A stretch of DNA of 64,000 nt. Origin: Desulfobacter sp. (GTDB lineage Bacteria > Desulfobacterota > Desulfobacteria > Desulfobacterales > Desulfobacteraceae). The stretch covers positions 4,212,001 through 4,276,000 of the forward strand of contig CP054837.1 of assembly GCA_028768525.1 (NCBI GenBank), read 5' to 3'. The notes under the pieces were generated by a model, which saw only the letters and a list, made by a program, of their open reading frames with translations, made no database searches and had not been told where the DNA came from. Position numbers and translations under genes: made by a program. Numbering within the stretch: the stretch's first letter is position 1; every line of letters starts with the position of its first letter. Below, piece after piece: positions 34,048 through 42,923 of the stretch.

Positions 34048-34098
34048 ATTTTGACAATGGTTTTGTCACATCTGCTGAAAGGTTTGACAAAATTGGCA
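34048..34098. promoter_or_regulatory. Candidate enhancer sites upstream of glycine decarboxylase
   Basis: Site 1: TGACAA-TGGTT-TTGTCA (34052-34068), perfect 6-bp arms, overlapping ATTTTGACA at 34048. Site 2: TGACAA-AA-TTGGCA (34085-34098), one mismatch. They lie about 110-160 bp before the -24 element, a normal place for sigma-54 activator binding, and share the ATTTTGACA half with the site at 23045. Confidence 0.55.
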
Positions 34099-34207
34099 AA
34101 AAAACTCTTTGGCGCCGGGCGGCGCTCCTGCCCCAGGCGGCAACGCAGGGGGATAACCTCCTTTAAAATATATCGTTTAGACCGGGATTTCCGGTCCGGC
34201 CTTGTAT

Positions 34208-34223
34208 TGGTACGGAACCTGCT
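34208..34223 (+). promoter_or_regulatory. Sigma-54-like promoter for glycine decarboxylase
   Basis: TGGTAC-GGAAC-CTGCT: the invariant GG and GC are 10 bp apart as required, with two departures from consensus. It lies about 57 bp before the gcvPA start and the divergent gene is a sigma-54 activator. Confidence 0.7.
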
Positions 34224-34280
34224 ATTATCATGCGGCGAGACGGAATTTATATTTGTAAACCAAAGCGCAAGGAGATATCC

Positions 34281-35681
34281 ATGGCAGTCAACGGCCTGAA
34301 AAATCATCCCTATATTCCCAATTCCACATTGGCAACCCAGGAGGAAATGCTCAAGGAACTTGGGCTTTCGTCCCTGGAAGACCTGCATGAAGAGGTCCCC
34401 GAAGCCCTGAAGCTGACCCGGAACCTGAACCTGCCCCCTGCAATGGGGTCCGAGTTTGAACTCAAACGCCATGTCACCGGCATCCTGTCAAAGAACAGGC
34501 ATTGCGATGAGATGCTCAGTTTCCTGGGAGCGGGCTGTGCCCAGCATTATGTGCCGGCCCTCTGCGACGAGATCAATTCCCGCGGTGAGTTCCTGACGGC
34601 CTACGGCGGGGAAATGTACAACGACTTCGGCCGTTTCCAGGCCCTGTTCGAATACCAGAGCCTGGTGGCGGAACTGGTGGACATGGAGGTGGTCAATGTG
34701 CCCACCATGGACGGCTGTCAGGCGGCGGCCACGGCCATCCGCATGGCCGCCCGCATGACCGGCCGCAAAGAGGTGCTGGTGCCGGATATCATGGATCCGG
34801 ACCGGCTCATGGCCGTGAAGAATTACTGCAGCCCGGACATCACCATCATCACCCTGGGCCATGATGACGGAACCGGCCAGCTGGATCTGGAAGACCTGAA
34901 GAACAAGATTTCCGATAAAGCTGCCGCCGTTTATTTTGAAAACCCTTCCTTCCTTGGTTTTCTTCAGACCCAGGGCCAGGCCATTTCCGATATCGCCCAT
35001 GAAAACGGGGCGGAAGTGGTTGTGGCCGTGGACCCCATTTCCCTCGGCGTCCTGGCGCCGCCCACGGCCTACGGGGCCGACATCATCTGCGGCGACCTCC
35101 AGCCCCTGGGGGTTCACATGAACTACGGCGGCGGCCAGGCCGGGTTCATGGCCACCCGGGATGAAGAACGGTACGTCATGGAGTTTCCCTCCAGGCTCTT
35201 CGGCATCGTGCCCACCTGCACGCCCGGGGAGTACGGATTTGACGATGTGGCCTACGACCGGACCTCCTTCGGCCACCACCGGGAACACGGCAAGGAATAT
35301 GTGGGCACCCAGTCGGCGCTCTGGGGTATCACCGCGGGCGTCTATCTGGCCAGCATGGGCCCCAAGGGCATGGAAGAGGTGGGCACCACCATCATGCAGA
35401 AGGTGCAGTATGCCCAGAAACTGCTCGATGAACTCCCCGGCGTAAAGGCCCCCGCCCTGGCCTCCCCGGGGTTCAAGGAGTTTGTTGTGGATTTCACCGG
35501 CACCGGCAAGACCGTGGCCGGGATCAACCAGGCCCTGCTGGAAAAAGGGATTTTCGGCGGCAAGGACCTTTCTGCCCAGTTCCCTGTCCTGGGGCAGGCA
35601 GCCCTTTACTGCGTCACTGAAATCCATGCCCAGGCGGACATTGAGCGTCTGGCCCGTACCCTTGAAGGCATCCTTGCCTAA
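34281..35681 (+). CDS. gcvPA: Glycine decarboxylase P-protein subunit 1
   Basis: 466 aa; start set at the ATG behind AAGGAGATATCC. The N-terminal half of the split P-protein: AYGGEMYNDFGRFQALFEYQ, TMDGCQAAATAIRMAAR, NYGGGQAGFMATRDE and TPGEYGFDDVAYDRTSF. With subunit 2 it decarboxylates glycine on PLP and passes the aminomethyl group to lipoyl-H protein. Here only P1 and P2 are present; H, T and L proteins are not in the window. A sigma-54 promoter and divergent activator suggest inducible glycine use rather than housekeeping one-carbon supply. Confidence 0.94.
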   Translation: MAVNGLKNHPYIPNSTLATQEEMLKELGLSSLEDLHEEVPEALKLTRNLNLPPAMGSEFELKRHVTGILSKNRHCDEMLSFLGAGCAQHYVPALCDEINSRGEFLTAYGGEMYNDFGRFQALFEYQSLVAELVDMEVVNVPTMDGCQAAATAIRMAARMTGRKEVLVPDIMDPDRLMAVKNYCSPDITIITLGHDDGTGQLDLEDLKNKISDKAAAVYFENPSFLGFLQTQGQAISDIAHENGAEVVVAVDPISLGVLAPPTAYGADIICGDLQPLGVHMNYGGGQAGFMATRDEERYVMEFPSRLFGIVPTCTPGEYGFDDVAYDRTSFGHHREHGKEYVGTQSALWGITAGVYLASMGPKGMEEVGTTIMQKVQYAQKLLDELPGVKAPALASPGFKEFVVDFTGTGKTVAGINQALLEKGIFGGKDLSAQFPVLGQAALYCVTEIHAQADIERLARTLEGILA

Positions 35682-35708
35682 CCCGGCGAATACGAAAGGA
35701 AGATAGAT

Positions 35709-37295
35709 ATGCAGCGTATAGACAGAAGCGAAAAAGTCAGGAAAAATTTTCACCAGGCCAAATGGGACGAGCCCATAATTTTTGAACTGAGTACCCCGGG
35801 GGAACGGGGGATCAATGTACCGGCGGCCGAGCCCGAGATCCAGGCTGCCGTGGGGGTACCTGAAATTCCCGAATCCATGCGGCGTAAGACCCCGGCAGCC
35901 CTGCCGGAAATCGCCCAGCCCAGGGTGCTCCGCCACTATATGCGGCTTTCCCAGCAGACCCTGGGCGCAGATGTGAACATTGAGATCGGCCAGGGCACCT
36001 GTACGGTAAAATACAGCCCCAAGATCAACGAACAGCTGGCCCGGCTGCCCCAGGTCACCGAACTCCACCCCCTCCAGCCCGAAGAGACCGTCCAGGGGAT
36101 GATGGAGATTTTCCATAAAACCGACACAATTCTGCGGGAGATTTCAGGCCTGGACCGGTTCACCTTCCAGCCCGGGGGCGGCAGCCAGGGCATCCTGACC
36201 ATGGCTTCGGTGGTCTACAACTACTTTGCCGACCGTGGCGAGGCCGACCAGCGGGACGAGATCATCACCACCATCTATTCCCATCCTTCAGATGCCGCCG
36301 CCCCGGCGGTGAAGGGGTACAAGATTATCCACATCGGTCCGGACAAGGACGGGTATCCGGATTTCGAAGCCTTCAAGGCGGCTGTGGGGCCCCGGACTGC
36401 AGGATTCTTTGTGGCCAATCCCGAGGACACCGGGGTTTATAACCCCCGGGTAAAGGCGTTCACCGACCTGATCCATGAAAACGGCGGGCTCTGCGGCTAC
36501 GACCAGGCCAATGCCAATGGTTTGCTGGGTGTAACCCGGGCCAGGGAAGCCGGGTTCGACCTCTGTTTTTTCAACCTCCATAAGACCTTTTCCACCCCCC
36601 ACGGCTGCGGCGGGCCTGCCTGCGGCGCCACAGGGGCCGTGAAAAAACTTGAGCCCTTCCTGCCCGGCCCCTTTATCAATGAAGTGGACCATGCCGACGG
36701 CACCAAAGGGTATGAATTTGACAACAGATTTCTGGACGATCCCCGGTCCGTGGGCAAGGTCCGCTCCTGGTACGGGGTGGCCCCGGTGGTGGTCAAGGCC
36801 TATGCCTGGATCATGAGCCTGGGGGCGGAAGGCCTCTGGGAAACCGCCAAGGTCGCCGTTCTCAACAATAATTACCTGTTTAAAAAACTCATGGAGGTTC
36901 CCTGTGTGGATGCGCCCTATATTGACGGCAAGCAGCGGGTGGAGCAGGTGCGTTACACCATTGAAAAACTGACAAAGGATACCGGCATCACCTCCGGGGA
37001 TATCCAGCGCAGGATGATGGACTTCGGTATGCATTACTGGACCAGCCATCATCCCTACCATATTTCCGAACCCATGACCCTGGAGCCCACGGAGACGCCG
37101 TCCAAAAAAGATCTGGACGAGTACATCGCCACCCTAAAGCATGTTTTCCAGGAAGCCTATGACACTCCCGAGATCATCAAGACAGCACCCCACCAGAGTG
37201 TCTGCCACCAGGTGGATGATTCACCTTCGGATGATCCGGATCAATGGGCCATCACCTGGCGGATGTACTTGAAAAAGGCCAAAGGAAGGGCATGA
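35709..37295 (+). CDS. gcvPB: Glycine decarboxylase P-protein subunit 2 (PLP-binding)
   Basis: 528 aa. The C-terminal half of P-protein: TFQPGGGSQGILTM, the substrate/PLP region YDQANANGLLG, and the PLP Lys292 in NLHKTFSTPHGCGGPACG. It is 27 bp after subunit 1 with RBS AAAGGAAG. Its stop overlaps the start of the ATP-NAD-kinase-like gene by four bases (ATGA), so the three are one operon. Confidence 0.94.
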   Translation: MQRIDRSEKVRKNFHQAKWDEPIIFELSTPGERGINVPAAEPEIQAAVGVPEIPESMRRKTPAALPEIAQPRVLRHYMRLSQQTLGADVNIEIGQGTCTVKYSPKINEQLARLPQVTELHPLQPEETVQGMMEIFHKTDTILREISGLDRFTFQPGGGSQGILTMASVVYNYFADRGEADQRDEIITTIYSHPSDAAAPAVKGYKIIHIGPDKDGYPDFEAFKAAVGPRTAGFFVANPEDTGVYNPRVKAFTDLIHENGGLCGYDQANANGLLGVTRAREAGFDLCFFNLHKTFSTPHGCGGPACGATGAVKKLEPFLPGPFINEVDHADGTKGYEFDNRFLDDPRSVGKVRSWYGVAPVVVKAYAWIMSLGAEGLWETAKVAVLNNNYLFKKLMEVPCVDAPYIDGKQRVEQVRYTIEKLTKDTGITSGDIQRRMMDFGMHYWTSHHPYHISEPMTLEPTETPSKKDLDEYIATLKHVFQEAYDTPEIIKTAPHQSVCHQVDDSPSDDPDQWAITWRMYLKKAKGRA

Positions 37296-38395
37296 TCCGT
37301 ATCGGCCTGATCATTAACCCCATTGCCGGCATGGGGGGCAGGGTGGGGCTCAAGGGCACCGACGGCCTGGCAGAAAAGGCCAGGGAACTGGGTGCCCGGC
37401 CCCAGGCGGCGGCCAAGGCCGTCCGCGCCCTGGCCGCTCTGGCCCAGGCACCGGGCCTCACCCTCCTGTCCCCCCCCGGCGACATGGGGGGGAGGATGGC
37501 CGGATCCTGCGGCCTGACGGTCCAGGTGCTGGACATGGCCGGGAAAGCAGTCACCTCCGGAGCCGATACCATTAAGGCGGCAAGGATGATGGCATCCATG
37601 GATGCTGATCTCATCCTCTTTGCCGGCGGAGACGGTACGGCCCGGGACATCTGCACGGCCGTCGGGGAGGGCGTGCCGGTACTGGGCATCCCTGCCGGGG
37701 TAAAGATCCATTCCCCGGTATTTGCACAGACCCCCGAGGCCGCCGGCCGCCTGGCCCTGGAGGTGGCCAAAGGAAATATCCGGACCTTCAGCCCCCGGGA
37801 AGTACTGGATATCGATGAAGAGATCTATCGCCAAGGCCGGGTCCAGACCCGGCTTTACGGCTATCTTTCCGTACCCGAGGCCGACCGGGTCCAGAGCCGC
37901 AAGTCCGGCACCCCGGTGGGGGAGGCCGCTGCCCAGAACCTTATCGCCCTGGATTATATCGACGCCATGGAAGCGGAGGCGGTCTATCTCATCGGGCCGG
38001 GCACCACCACCCGGCCGGTGATGGAGAATCTGAAACTGCCCAACAGCCTGCTGGGAATAGATGTGGTGAAAAATAAACAGCTTGTCCTGAACGACTCCAC
38101 TGAAAAAGACCTGCTTGAGATCACCTGCAACGCCCCGGATATCCGGATTTTCATCACCCCCATCGGCGGCCAGGGATATCTTTTCGGCCGGGGCAACCAC
38201 CAGATCAGCCCTGAGATCATCCGCAGGGCCGGAAAGGAAAATATCAGAGTCGGTGCCACCCTCCAGAAAATCGGGAGCCTCAGGGGCCGCCCCTTTCTGG
38301 TGGACACAGGAGACCCGGATACCGACCGGATGCTGGCCGGCTATACCCGGGTCATCACCGGCTACCGCCAGGAGATGGTCTATCCCATCGGCTGA
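37292..38395 (+). CDS. ATP-NAD kinase-like protein coupled to glycine decarboxylase
   Basis: 367 aa from the ATG overlapping the gcvPB stop; a longer in-frame start would run back into gcvPB. It has the NAD/diacylglycerol-kinase fold: LIINPIAGMGGRVGLKG, LFAGGDGTARDI (the GGDGT motif) and VLGIPAGVKIHSPVF. It belongs to the 'ATP-NAD kinase family' branch rather than classic NadK/PpnK and may phosphorylate NAD or a related small molecule. Translational coupling to gcvPB suggests a role in the use of NADH/NADPH or one-carbon units from glycine; this is not established. Confidence 0.88.
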   Translation: MIRIGLIINPIAGMGGRVGLKGTDGLAEKARELGARPQAAAKAVRALAALAQAPGLTLLSPPGDMGGRMAGSCGLTVQVLDMAGKAVTSGADTIKAARMMASMDADLILFAGGDGTARDICTAVGEGVPVLGIPAGVKIHSPVFAQTPEAAGRLALEVAKGNIRTFSPREVLDIDEEIYRQGRVQTRLYGYLSVPEADRVQSRKSGTPVGEAAAQNLIALDYIDAMEAEAVYLIGPGTTTRPVMENLKLPNSLLGIDVVKNKQLVLNDSTEKDLLEITCNAPDIRIFITPIGGQGYLFGRGNHQISPEIIRRAGKENIRVGATLQKIGSLRGRPFLVDTGDPDTDRMLAGYTRVITGYRQEMVYPIG

Positions 38396-38747
38396 TACGC
38401 CGGAATTCAGCGGCAGATTGGTGTTGATTCTATTATGCCCAAGCACCGGGCCGGACAGCCCGGAAGCGGCTGCTGTTATATTCAAAAGAGGCGAATTCCA
38501 CTCTTTGAAAAGTCTTGCAACCGCCGGCCTCCGGCCGTCAGACAGCACAGATTTTTATGCTCCGCTCCATAGGCCTCCCTGCGAACAGATTTTCTTTATG
38601 CCGTTTTCCGGCCTGACCGGCCCTCAGTGCCGACCCCGGGAATGGATGTTCGTCTGAACTCTTTGTGGAATTGCGTATCAATATGATACTGTGTTTTCAG
38701 GATTTCAAAACATCAATGCATGTTTTTCCTTATAACAGGAGACCATC
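38396..38747. other. Gap of about 350 bp before the DUF2804 gene
   Basis: No supported gene. It contains a small palindrome GTATCA-ATA-TGATAC (38675-38689), which may be an operator for the downstream gene. No T-rich terminator is obvious after the NAD-kinase-like gene. Confidence 0.45.
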
Positions 38748-39791
38748 TTGAAACAGCAAGTCGAAATTACCGAGCCGTGCCCGCTCCTGACTCCGGACGG
38801 GACATTGACGAGGGAAGGGTATGCCACCCGCCCGTTCTGGCAGTATGACCGCAACAAGATTAAAGCGCCCTGGCATCGCATCAAGGAATGGGATTACTAT
38901 TGCATTCTTTCCCATGAGTTGGGATATGGAATCACCTTAACCGTGGCTGATTTAAGTTATATCGGGCTGGTAGCCGTCTGCTGGCTTGATTTCCGAAAAC
39001 GGACCTTTGTTCAAGAAGAGTCCCTAATGCTTCTGCCCCGTGGCAAAACAAACCTTCCATATTCATCGCAATCCGGCATGACGGTTTTCAGGAATAACCA
39101 GTTCAGCCTGGTTTTCGACGTTGATTACAAGGTCCGCCACCTGAGGTTTGAAGTCCCCGGTTTTGTCTCAGCCGACAATAAAAAAGGGCTTGAAGGGCGG
39201 ATTGAACTGGCCCAGGACCCGAAAATGGATAGCATGGTTATTGCGACTTCCTGGGAGGAAAACCGAAACGCTTTTTACTATAATCAGAAAACCAATTGCA
39301 TGCCTGCCAAGGGAGAGGTCATCATCGGCGGCCAATCCCATCCCTTTCAGCCCGAGAATAGTTTCGGGGTACTGGATTGGGGACGGGGGCACTGGACCTA
39401 TAAAAATCGTTGGTTTTGGGGCTCTGCTTCCGGTTTGCTGGACGGACACCCAATCGGCTGGAATCTTGGATACGGTTTCAGTGACCGCTCAACCGCTACG
39501 GAAAATATGATATTTTACAAAGGCAGGGCGCATAAACTCGATGGCATCACTTTTTGTTTTGATACTGGTAATTATATGAGCCCCTGGCGTTTTGGCAGCG
39601 TTGACAACCGATTTAAAATGAGAATGGAACCGTTGATTGACCGGCATTCGTCGGTGAACCTGGGCTTGATTAAATCGGTTCAACACCAGGTCTTCGGCAC
39701 CTTCAGCGGCAATCTGATATTGGATGACGGCACTGAACTTAAAATCGAAAATATGCTGGGCTTTGCCGAAGATGTCCTGAATTGGTGGTAA
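38748..39791 (+). CDS. DUF2804 protein
   Basis: 347 aa, TTG start with RBS ACAGGAGACC. The DUF2804 pattern is clear: EPCPLLTPDGTL near the N-terminus, NRWFWGSASGLLDG and GWNLGYGFSDRS in the middle, and a beta-rich C-terminal half (CFDTGNYMSPWRFGSVDNRF). No signal peptide or membrane helix. The family resembles lipocalin-like or AttH-type beta proteins acting on lipids or terpenoids, but no member function is secure. It stands alone between two gaps of about 350 bp. Confidence 0.85.
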   Translation: MKQQVEITEPCPLLTPDGTLTREGYATRPFWQYDRNKIKAPWHRIKEWDYYCILSHELGYGITLTVADLSYIGLVAVCWLDFRKRTFVQEESLMLLPRGKTNLPYSSQSGMTVFRNNQFSLVFDVDYKVRHLRFEVPGFVSADNKKGLEGRIELAQDPKMDSMVIATSWEENRNAFYYNQKTNCMPAKGEVIIGGQSHPFQPENSFGVLDWGRGHWTYKNRWFWGSASGLLDGHPIGWNLGYGFSDRSTATENMIFYKGRAHKLDGITFCFDTGNYMSPWRFGSVDNRFKMRMEPLIDRHSSVNLGLIKSVQHQVFGTFSGNLILDDGTELKIENMLGFAEDVLNWW

Positions 39792-40136
39792 GATCCGGTA
39801 AAAGGGACTGTGGGCCGAATCCGGTTTAAATTGGGTGGCTAAGACGGCAACGGCGGCAGGCCGGTCGCTGCATTTCCGGTCAGGAAGATCTGGGGTGCTT
39901 TATTGGAATCGTTTACCTGTGCCGCGGCCGGGTTAAGCAGAAAAAATATAAATCTAAACCGGGCTTAGATCTTTGGTTTCCAGTGTTTCAAGGGGGCTCT
40001 CGGTTCTTCAATTCATCTGAATGCGTGCTGACAACGAATTTGTTTCGTATTGATTAACCATGTCCGGTCGTGGTATTAATTTCGGCTATGGTTTGGAAAC
40101 AAATAGAGGTGGCCGGCTGCCCGATGGGATCCTGTA
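39792..40136. other. Gap of about 345 bp before the receiver-TPR gene
   Basis: No gene with an RBS and coding pattern. AT-rich stretches near 40030-40080 may hold the promoter of the following gene; no clear -35/-10 or -24/-12 pair was found. Confidence 0.4.
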
Positions 40137-41285
40137 ATGATTGATATCCATAATATGTCCATCCTGATCGTGGACGATATGAAAAGCATGCGGTCCATTA
40201 TCAAAAAGACCCTGAGGCATCTTGGCATCGGAAGGAATATTCATTTTGCCGAAAACGGGAAGGCCGGGCTGAATGCCCTGCGGGAAAGACCGGTGGACCT
40301 GGCCATTGTGGATTGGAGAATGCCGGTGATGAATGGCGCTGCCATGCTGGATGCCGTCCGCAGCGACAAGCTTCTGAGGGATATGCCCGTACTCATGATT
40401 ACGGCGGAATGCGAGCGGGATATTGTCTATGAGGTGGCTGAGATTGAGGTGGACGGATACCTGATTAAGCCCCTGACCCCGGCCATGCTGGAATCCAAGA
40501 TCCGCCAGGCCGTGGAAAAGGCCAACCACCCGGATGAGGCCTCCCTTTTTTCCCGCAAGGCCCGGGATATGGATGAAGCCGGCAAGCTGGAAATCGCCAT
40601 TTCCTGCCAGAAACGGGCGGTGAGTGCCAAACCCAAGGCCTCCAGGCTGAAACGGAACCTGGGGATTCTGTACGGCAAGGCCGGGGAGGTCGGGGCCATG
40701 GAAAAATGTTTTCTGGAAGCGGCCGCCTCCAACCTTCAGGATGCCGTGACCCGGAAGCTTTTATCCGAATTCTATTGGAAGAAAAAGGAATGGAGCCGGT
40801 CGGTCCGCTATGCCTGCGAAGCCCTGGCACTGACCAACCGGTTCAATGGCGATGCCGTGGAAATGGGGCGAAAGCTTCTGGTGATGCGCCAGAACGAGCT
40901 GGCCGTGGCCCTGTACGCCACCCTGATTAAAAAGTTGGAAAAACATCTTTCGGTCAAGGAAGATATCCTGGACCAGTGCATGGATAACGGGGAATTCCGG
41001 TTTGCCAGAAAGCTTCTGGAAAATCTGCTTGAGGAGTTTCCCTCCAGTTACGGACTGCTGTATAAGGCCGGCCTGATTTTTGAAGCGCTGGGGGAGGATG
41101 ACAAGGCGCTTGACTATTATCTGGCGGCGGACAGGCACATGGTTGAGCCGGTGAACTCAAAACTGAAGATCGCCGGCCTGTACTGCCGGAAGGATAAAGT
41201 CCTCCAGGCCGACGAATACATTTCCCAGATTCTCCGCATCGATCCGCAGCATAAAGACGCCCTTGAACTGCGCCGCAATATCTGA
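40137..41285 (+). CDS. Receiver domain-TPR response regulator
   Basis: 382 aa. Receiver at residues 7-125: ILIVDDMKSMR, acceptor Asp in LAIVDWRMPVMNG, Lys in DGYLIKPLTP. The rest is a chain of TPR-like helices (KLEIAISCQKRAVSAKPKA, LGILYGKAG, AGLIFEALGEDDKALDYYLAA). Such proteins work by protein contact, for example in motility, chemotaxis or c-di-GMP networks. No partner kinase is adjacent. The RBS is weak, so the start could also be the Met at codon 7. Confidence 0.9.
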   Translation: MIDIHNMSILIVDDMKSMRSIIKKTLRHLGIGRNIHFAENGKAGLNALRERPVDLAIVDWRMPVMNGAAMLDAVRSDKLLRDMPVLMITAECERDIVYEVAEIEVDGYLIKPLTPAMLESKIRQAVEKANHPDEASLFSRKARDMDEAGKLEIAISCQKRAVSAKPKASRLKRNLGILYGKAGEVGAMEKCFLEAAASNLQDAVTRKLLSEFYWKKKEWSRSVRYACEALALTNRFNGDAVEMGRKLLVMRQNELAVALYATLIKKLEKHLSVKEDILDQCMDNGEFRFARKLLENLLEEFPSSYGLLYKAGLIFEALGEDDKALDYYLAADRHMVEPVNSKLKIAGLYCRKDKVLQADEYISQILRIDPQHKDALELRRNI

Positions 41286-41349
41286 TTCTCTTTTCGTTGT
41301 GCCCACCATTGGTGCATAAAATTTCGCCAAAAAAGATGAAATACAGGAA

Positions 41350-42102
41350 TTAATACTGCTTTGATTCCTGTTTTGTGATGAGCCGGTAAGCAATGCCGGA
41401 GGCCGCTGCATTTTCATTCTCCACGGCCACCACCACCCGCCGGGACCCCAGGCGGACGGTTTTGGTTTCATAGGACCCCACCGCTACCTTTGTCCCGGGC
41501 GGCAAGCTGGTGCCCGAGGCCAGCACCAGGCCGTCAATGAAGGGATGGCTGCGCAGGGTTTCCGCCCCCAGGACCTCACCGGGCCTGCCCAGGTGGTACC
41601 AGCCCCGGTACCTGCCGTCGTTGCCGGCCATTCGCAGGCCTGTCCCGGCCAGGGCGCCGATTACCCCGTCCCCGGTGCCCCCGTGTTCAGAGAGGTGGAG
41701 CCCCAGTTCCCGGGCCAGATCATAGGCCTCGTCCTTGGTGCAGATCCGTTTCTTGGCCTGTCTGCCGAAGTCAATGAGCCTATTCCGGCCAGGGGCGGCC
41801 AGGGGGCCTGTGATGCAGATCCCCGGATCCGAGCCCTTTTGGGACCGGGTGGATACCGCCCCGGCCAGGTAGCGGATAAGATCCTGGACAGTGCAGCCGG
41901 GGGCCAGATCCATCTCAAAGCACATGGCCGAGTTGTGTGAGGTGAAGGGAACATCTTCGTGGACGAAGAGCTGGTGGCGGCTGATGGGGGTACAGGTGCC
42001 CATGGCCGCTTCTTCCATTTCGTTGCAGATGCGTTCAAGCATCCAGCCGGTCCCTTTTGTTCCGGGCATATCCGTATCGTCCACGCAGATCCAATAATGC
42101 AT
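41350..42102 (-). CDS. TiaS-like protein with IDDTD-type motif
   Basis: 250 aa. It begins HYWICVDDTDMPGTKGTG, matching the DDTDSPxG motif of the catalytic N-domain of archaeal tRNA(Ile2) agmatinylcytidine synthetase (TiaS), then GTGDGVIGALAGTGLRM, a typical nucleotide-handling glycine loop. The zinc ribbon and OB domains of full TiaS are absent. It may be a stand-alone ATP-dependent amide or phosphate ligase acting on a small molecule. RBS AAAGGAT. Assignment to the superfamily is fair; function is unknown. Confidence 0.68.
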   Translation of the reverse strand: MHYWICVDDTDMPGTKGTGWMLERICNEMEEAAMGTCTPISRHQLFVHEDVPFTSHNSAMCFEMDLAPGCTVQDLIRYLAGAVSTRSQKGSDPGICITGPLAAPGRNRLIDFGRQAKKRICTKDEAYDLARELGLHLSEHGGTGDGVIGALAGTGLRMAGNDGRYRGWYHLGRPGEVLGAETLRSHPFIDGLVLASGTSLPPGTKVAVGSYETKTVRLGSRRVVVAVENENAAASGIAYRLITKQESKQY

Positions 42103-42236
42103 TTTTTATCCTTTCTCAGAATCAGTAACAGGGGGGATTTATAGAAGGCTCGGGAATGCTTGTCAATTTTAATTTGCGTCTGGACTAAAGGATGGGGGAA
42201 AGTAACGAAAAAGAACTTTAACGGACAAGGAGAAGG

Positions 42237-42827
42237 TTACATCCGGGAAATTATTTTAACCTCCCGGGTCTGGCGGCCGAAGGCCAGGGCCTGCTGTTTT
42301 TTTTCCAGGGGCATGGCAATGTCCACCCGATTGCTGAACCGGTGGTGCATCCGGTCCGTGACCAGGCATTCCCCGAATCCCTCGATCCAGATTCTGGTGC
42401 CCAGGGGGACAAAATTGGCCGCGCACCGTTTTTCGCCTTTCTCCAGGGCCAGGCAGATGTTTTCCCCGGAGGCTGAAATGCAGGGGTCTCCGTCGCATTG
42501 GTTAAAGTCGCCGGCATTATAGGCGGTCACTTCCCGCAGGGCCCGGGTTTCAATATAGGAGAGCAGGGGCTGTATAAACCGGTTCCGGTGGGGGCAATCG
42601 CTTGTATCATGAACGATTAAAACCGGATATATGCGAAGGGTCGGGCGGACAACGGGGTGGAGTACAGGGGGGGCATAGGAGATTGCCGGCCCTGATGGCA
42701 CGGCCGTTCCTGGCGGCGTCCCCTTTCCTGCGGGATCGCCGATATACCCGGTCCCCATTAAAAAAATAGCCGCCAGACCCGCCAGGGAACCTGCCGCCAG
42801 CCTTTTTGTCCGTTTATTGAATATCAT
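42237..42827 (-). CDS. 3D-domain protein (MltA-C/RpfB-type), membrane-anchored
   Basis: 196 aa. An N-terminal hydrophobic segment (LAAGSLAGLAAIFLMGTGYI) is either an uncleaved signal anchor or a signal peptide. After a Pro-rich linker comes a 3D (DDD) domain: VTAYNAGDFNQCDGDPCISASG, VPLGTRIWIEGFGECLVTDRM and RVDIAM, with the three conserved Asp. These domains occur in murein lytic transglycosylases and related cell-wall enzymes. The four Cys in the domain may form disulfides in the periplasm. Confidence 0.83.
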   Translation of the reverse strand: MIFNKRTKRLAAGSLAGLAAIFLMGTGYIGDPAGKGTPPGTAVPSGPAISYAPPVLHPVVRPTLRIYPVLIVHDTSDCPHRNRFIQPLLSYIETRALREVTAYNAGDFNQCDGDPCISASGENICLALEKGEKRCAANFVPLGTRIWIEGFGECLVTDRMHHRFSNRVDIAMPLEKKQQALAFGRQTREVKIISRM

Positions 42828-42923
42828 GACCCATCAGTCTAACATACCGGGCAGGTGTAGGCAATTCCCTTTGAGGAAAAGGGAAAGGATGGGAGATGAT
42901 TTTGGCATCCCTGGGTATGCATA

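Noticed and set aside
34488..36116. 542-codon open frame opposite both glycine decarboxylase genes
   Set aside because: Spans two genuine genes on the other strand and has no recognisable domain or RBS.
37241..38548. 435-codon open frame opposite the NAD-kinase-like gene
   Set aside because: Shadow of a gene carrying the GGDGT motif and coupled to gcvPB.
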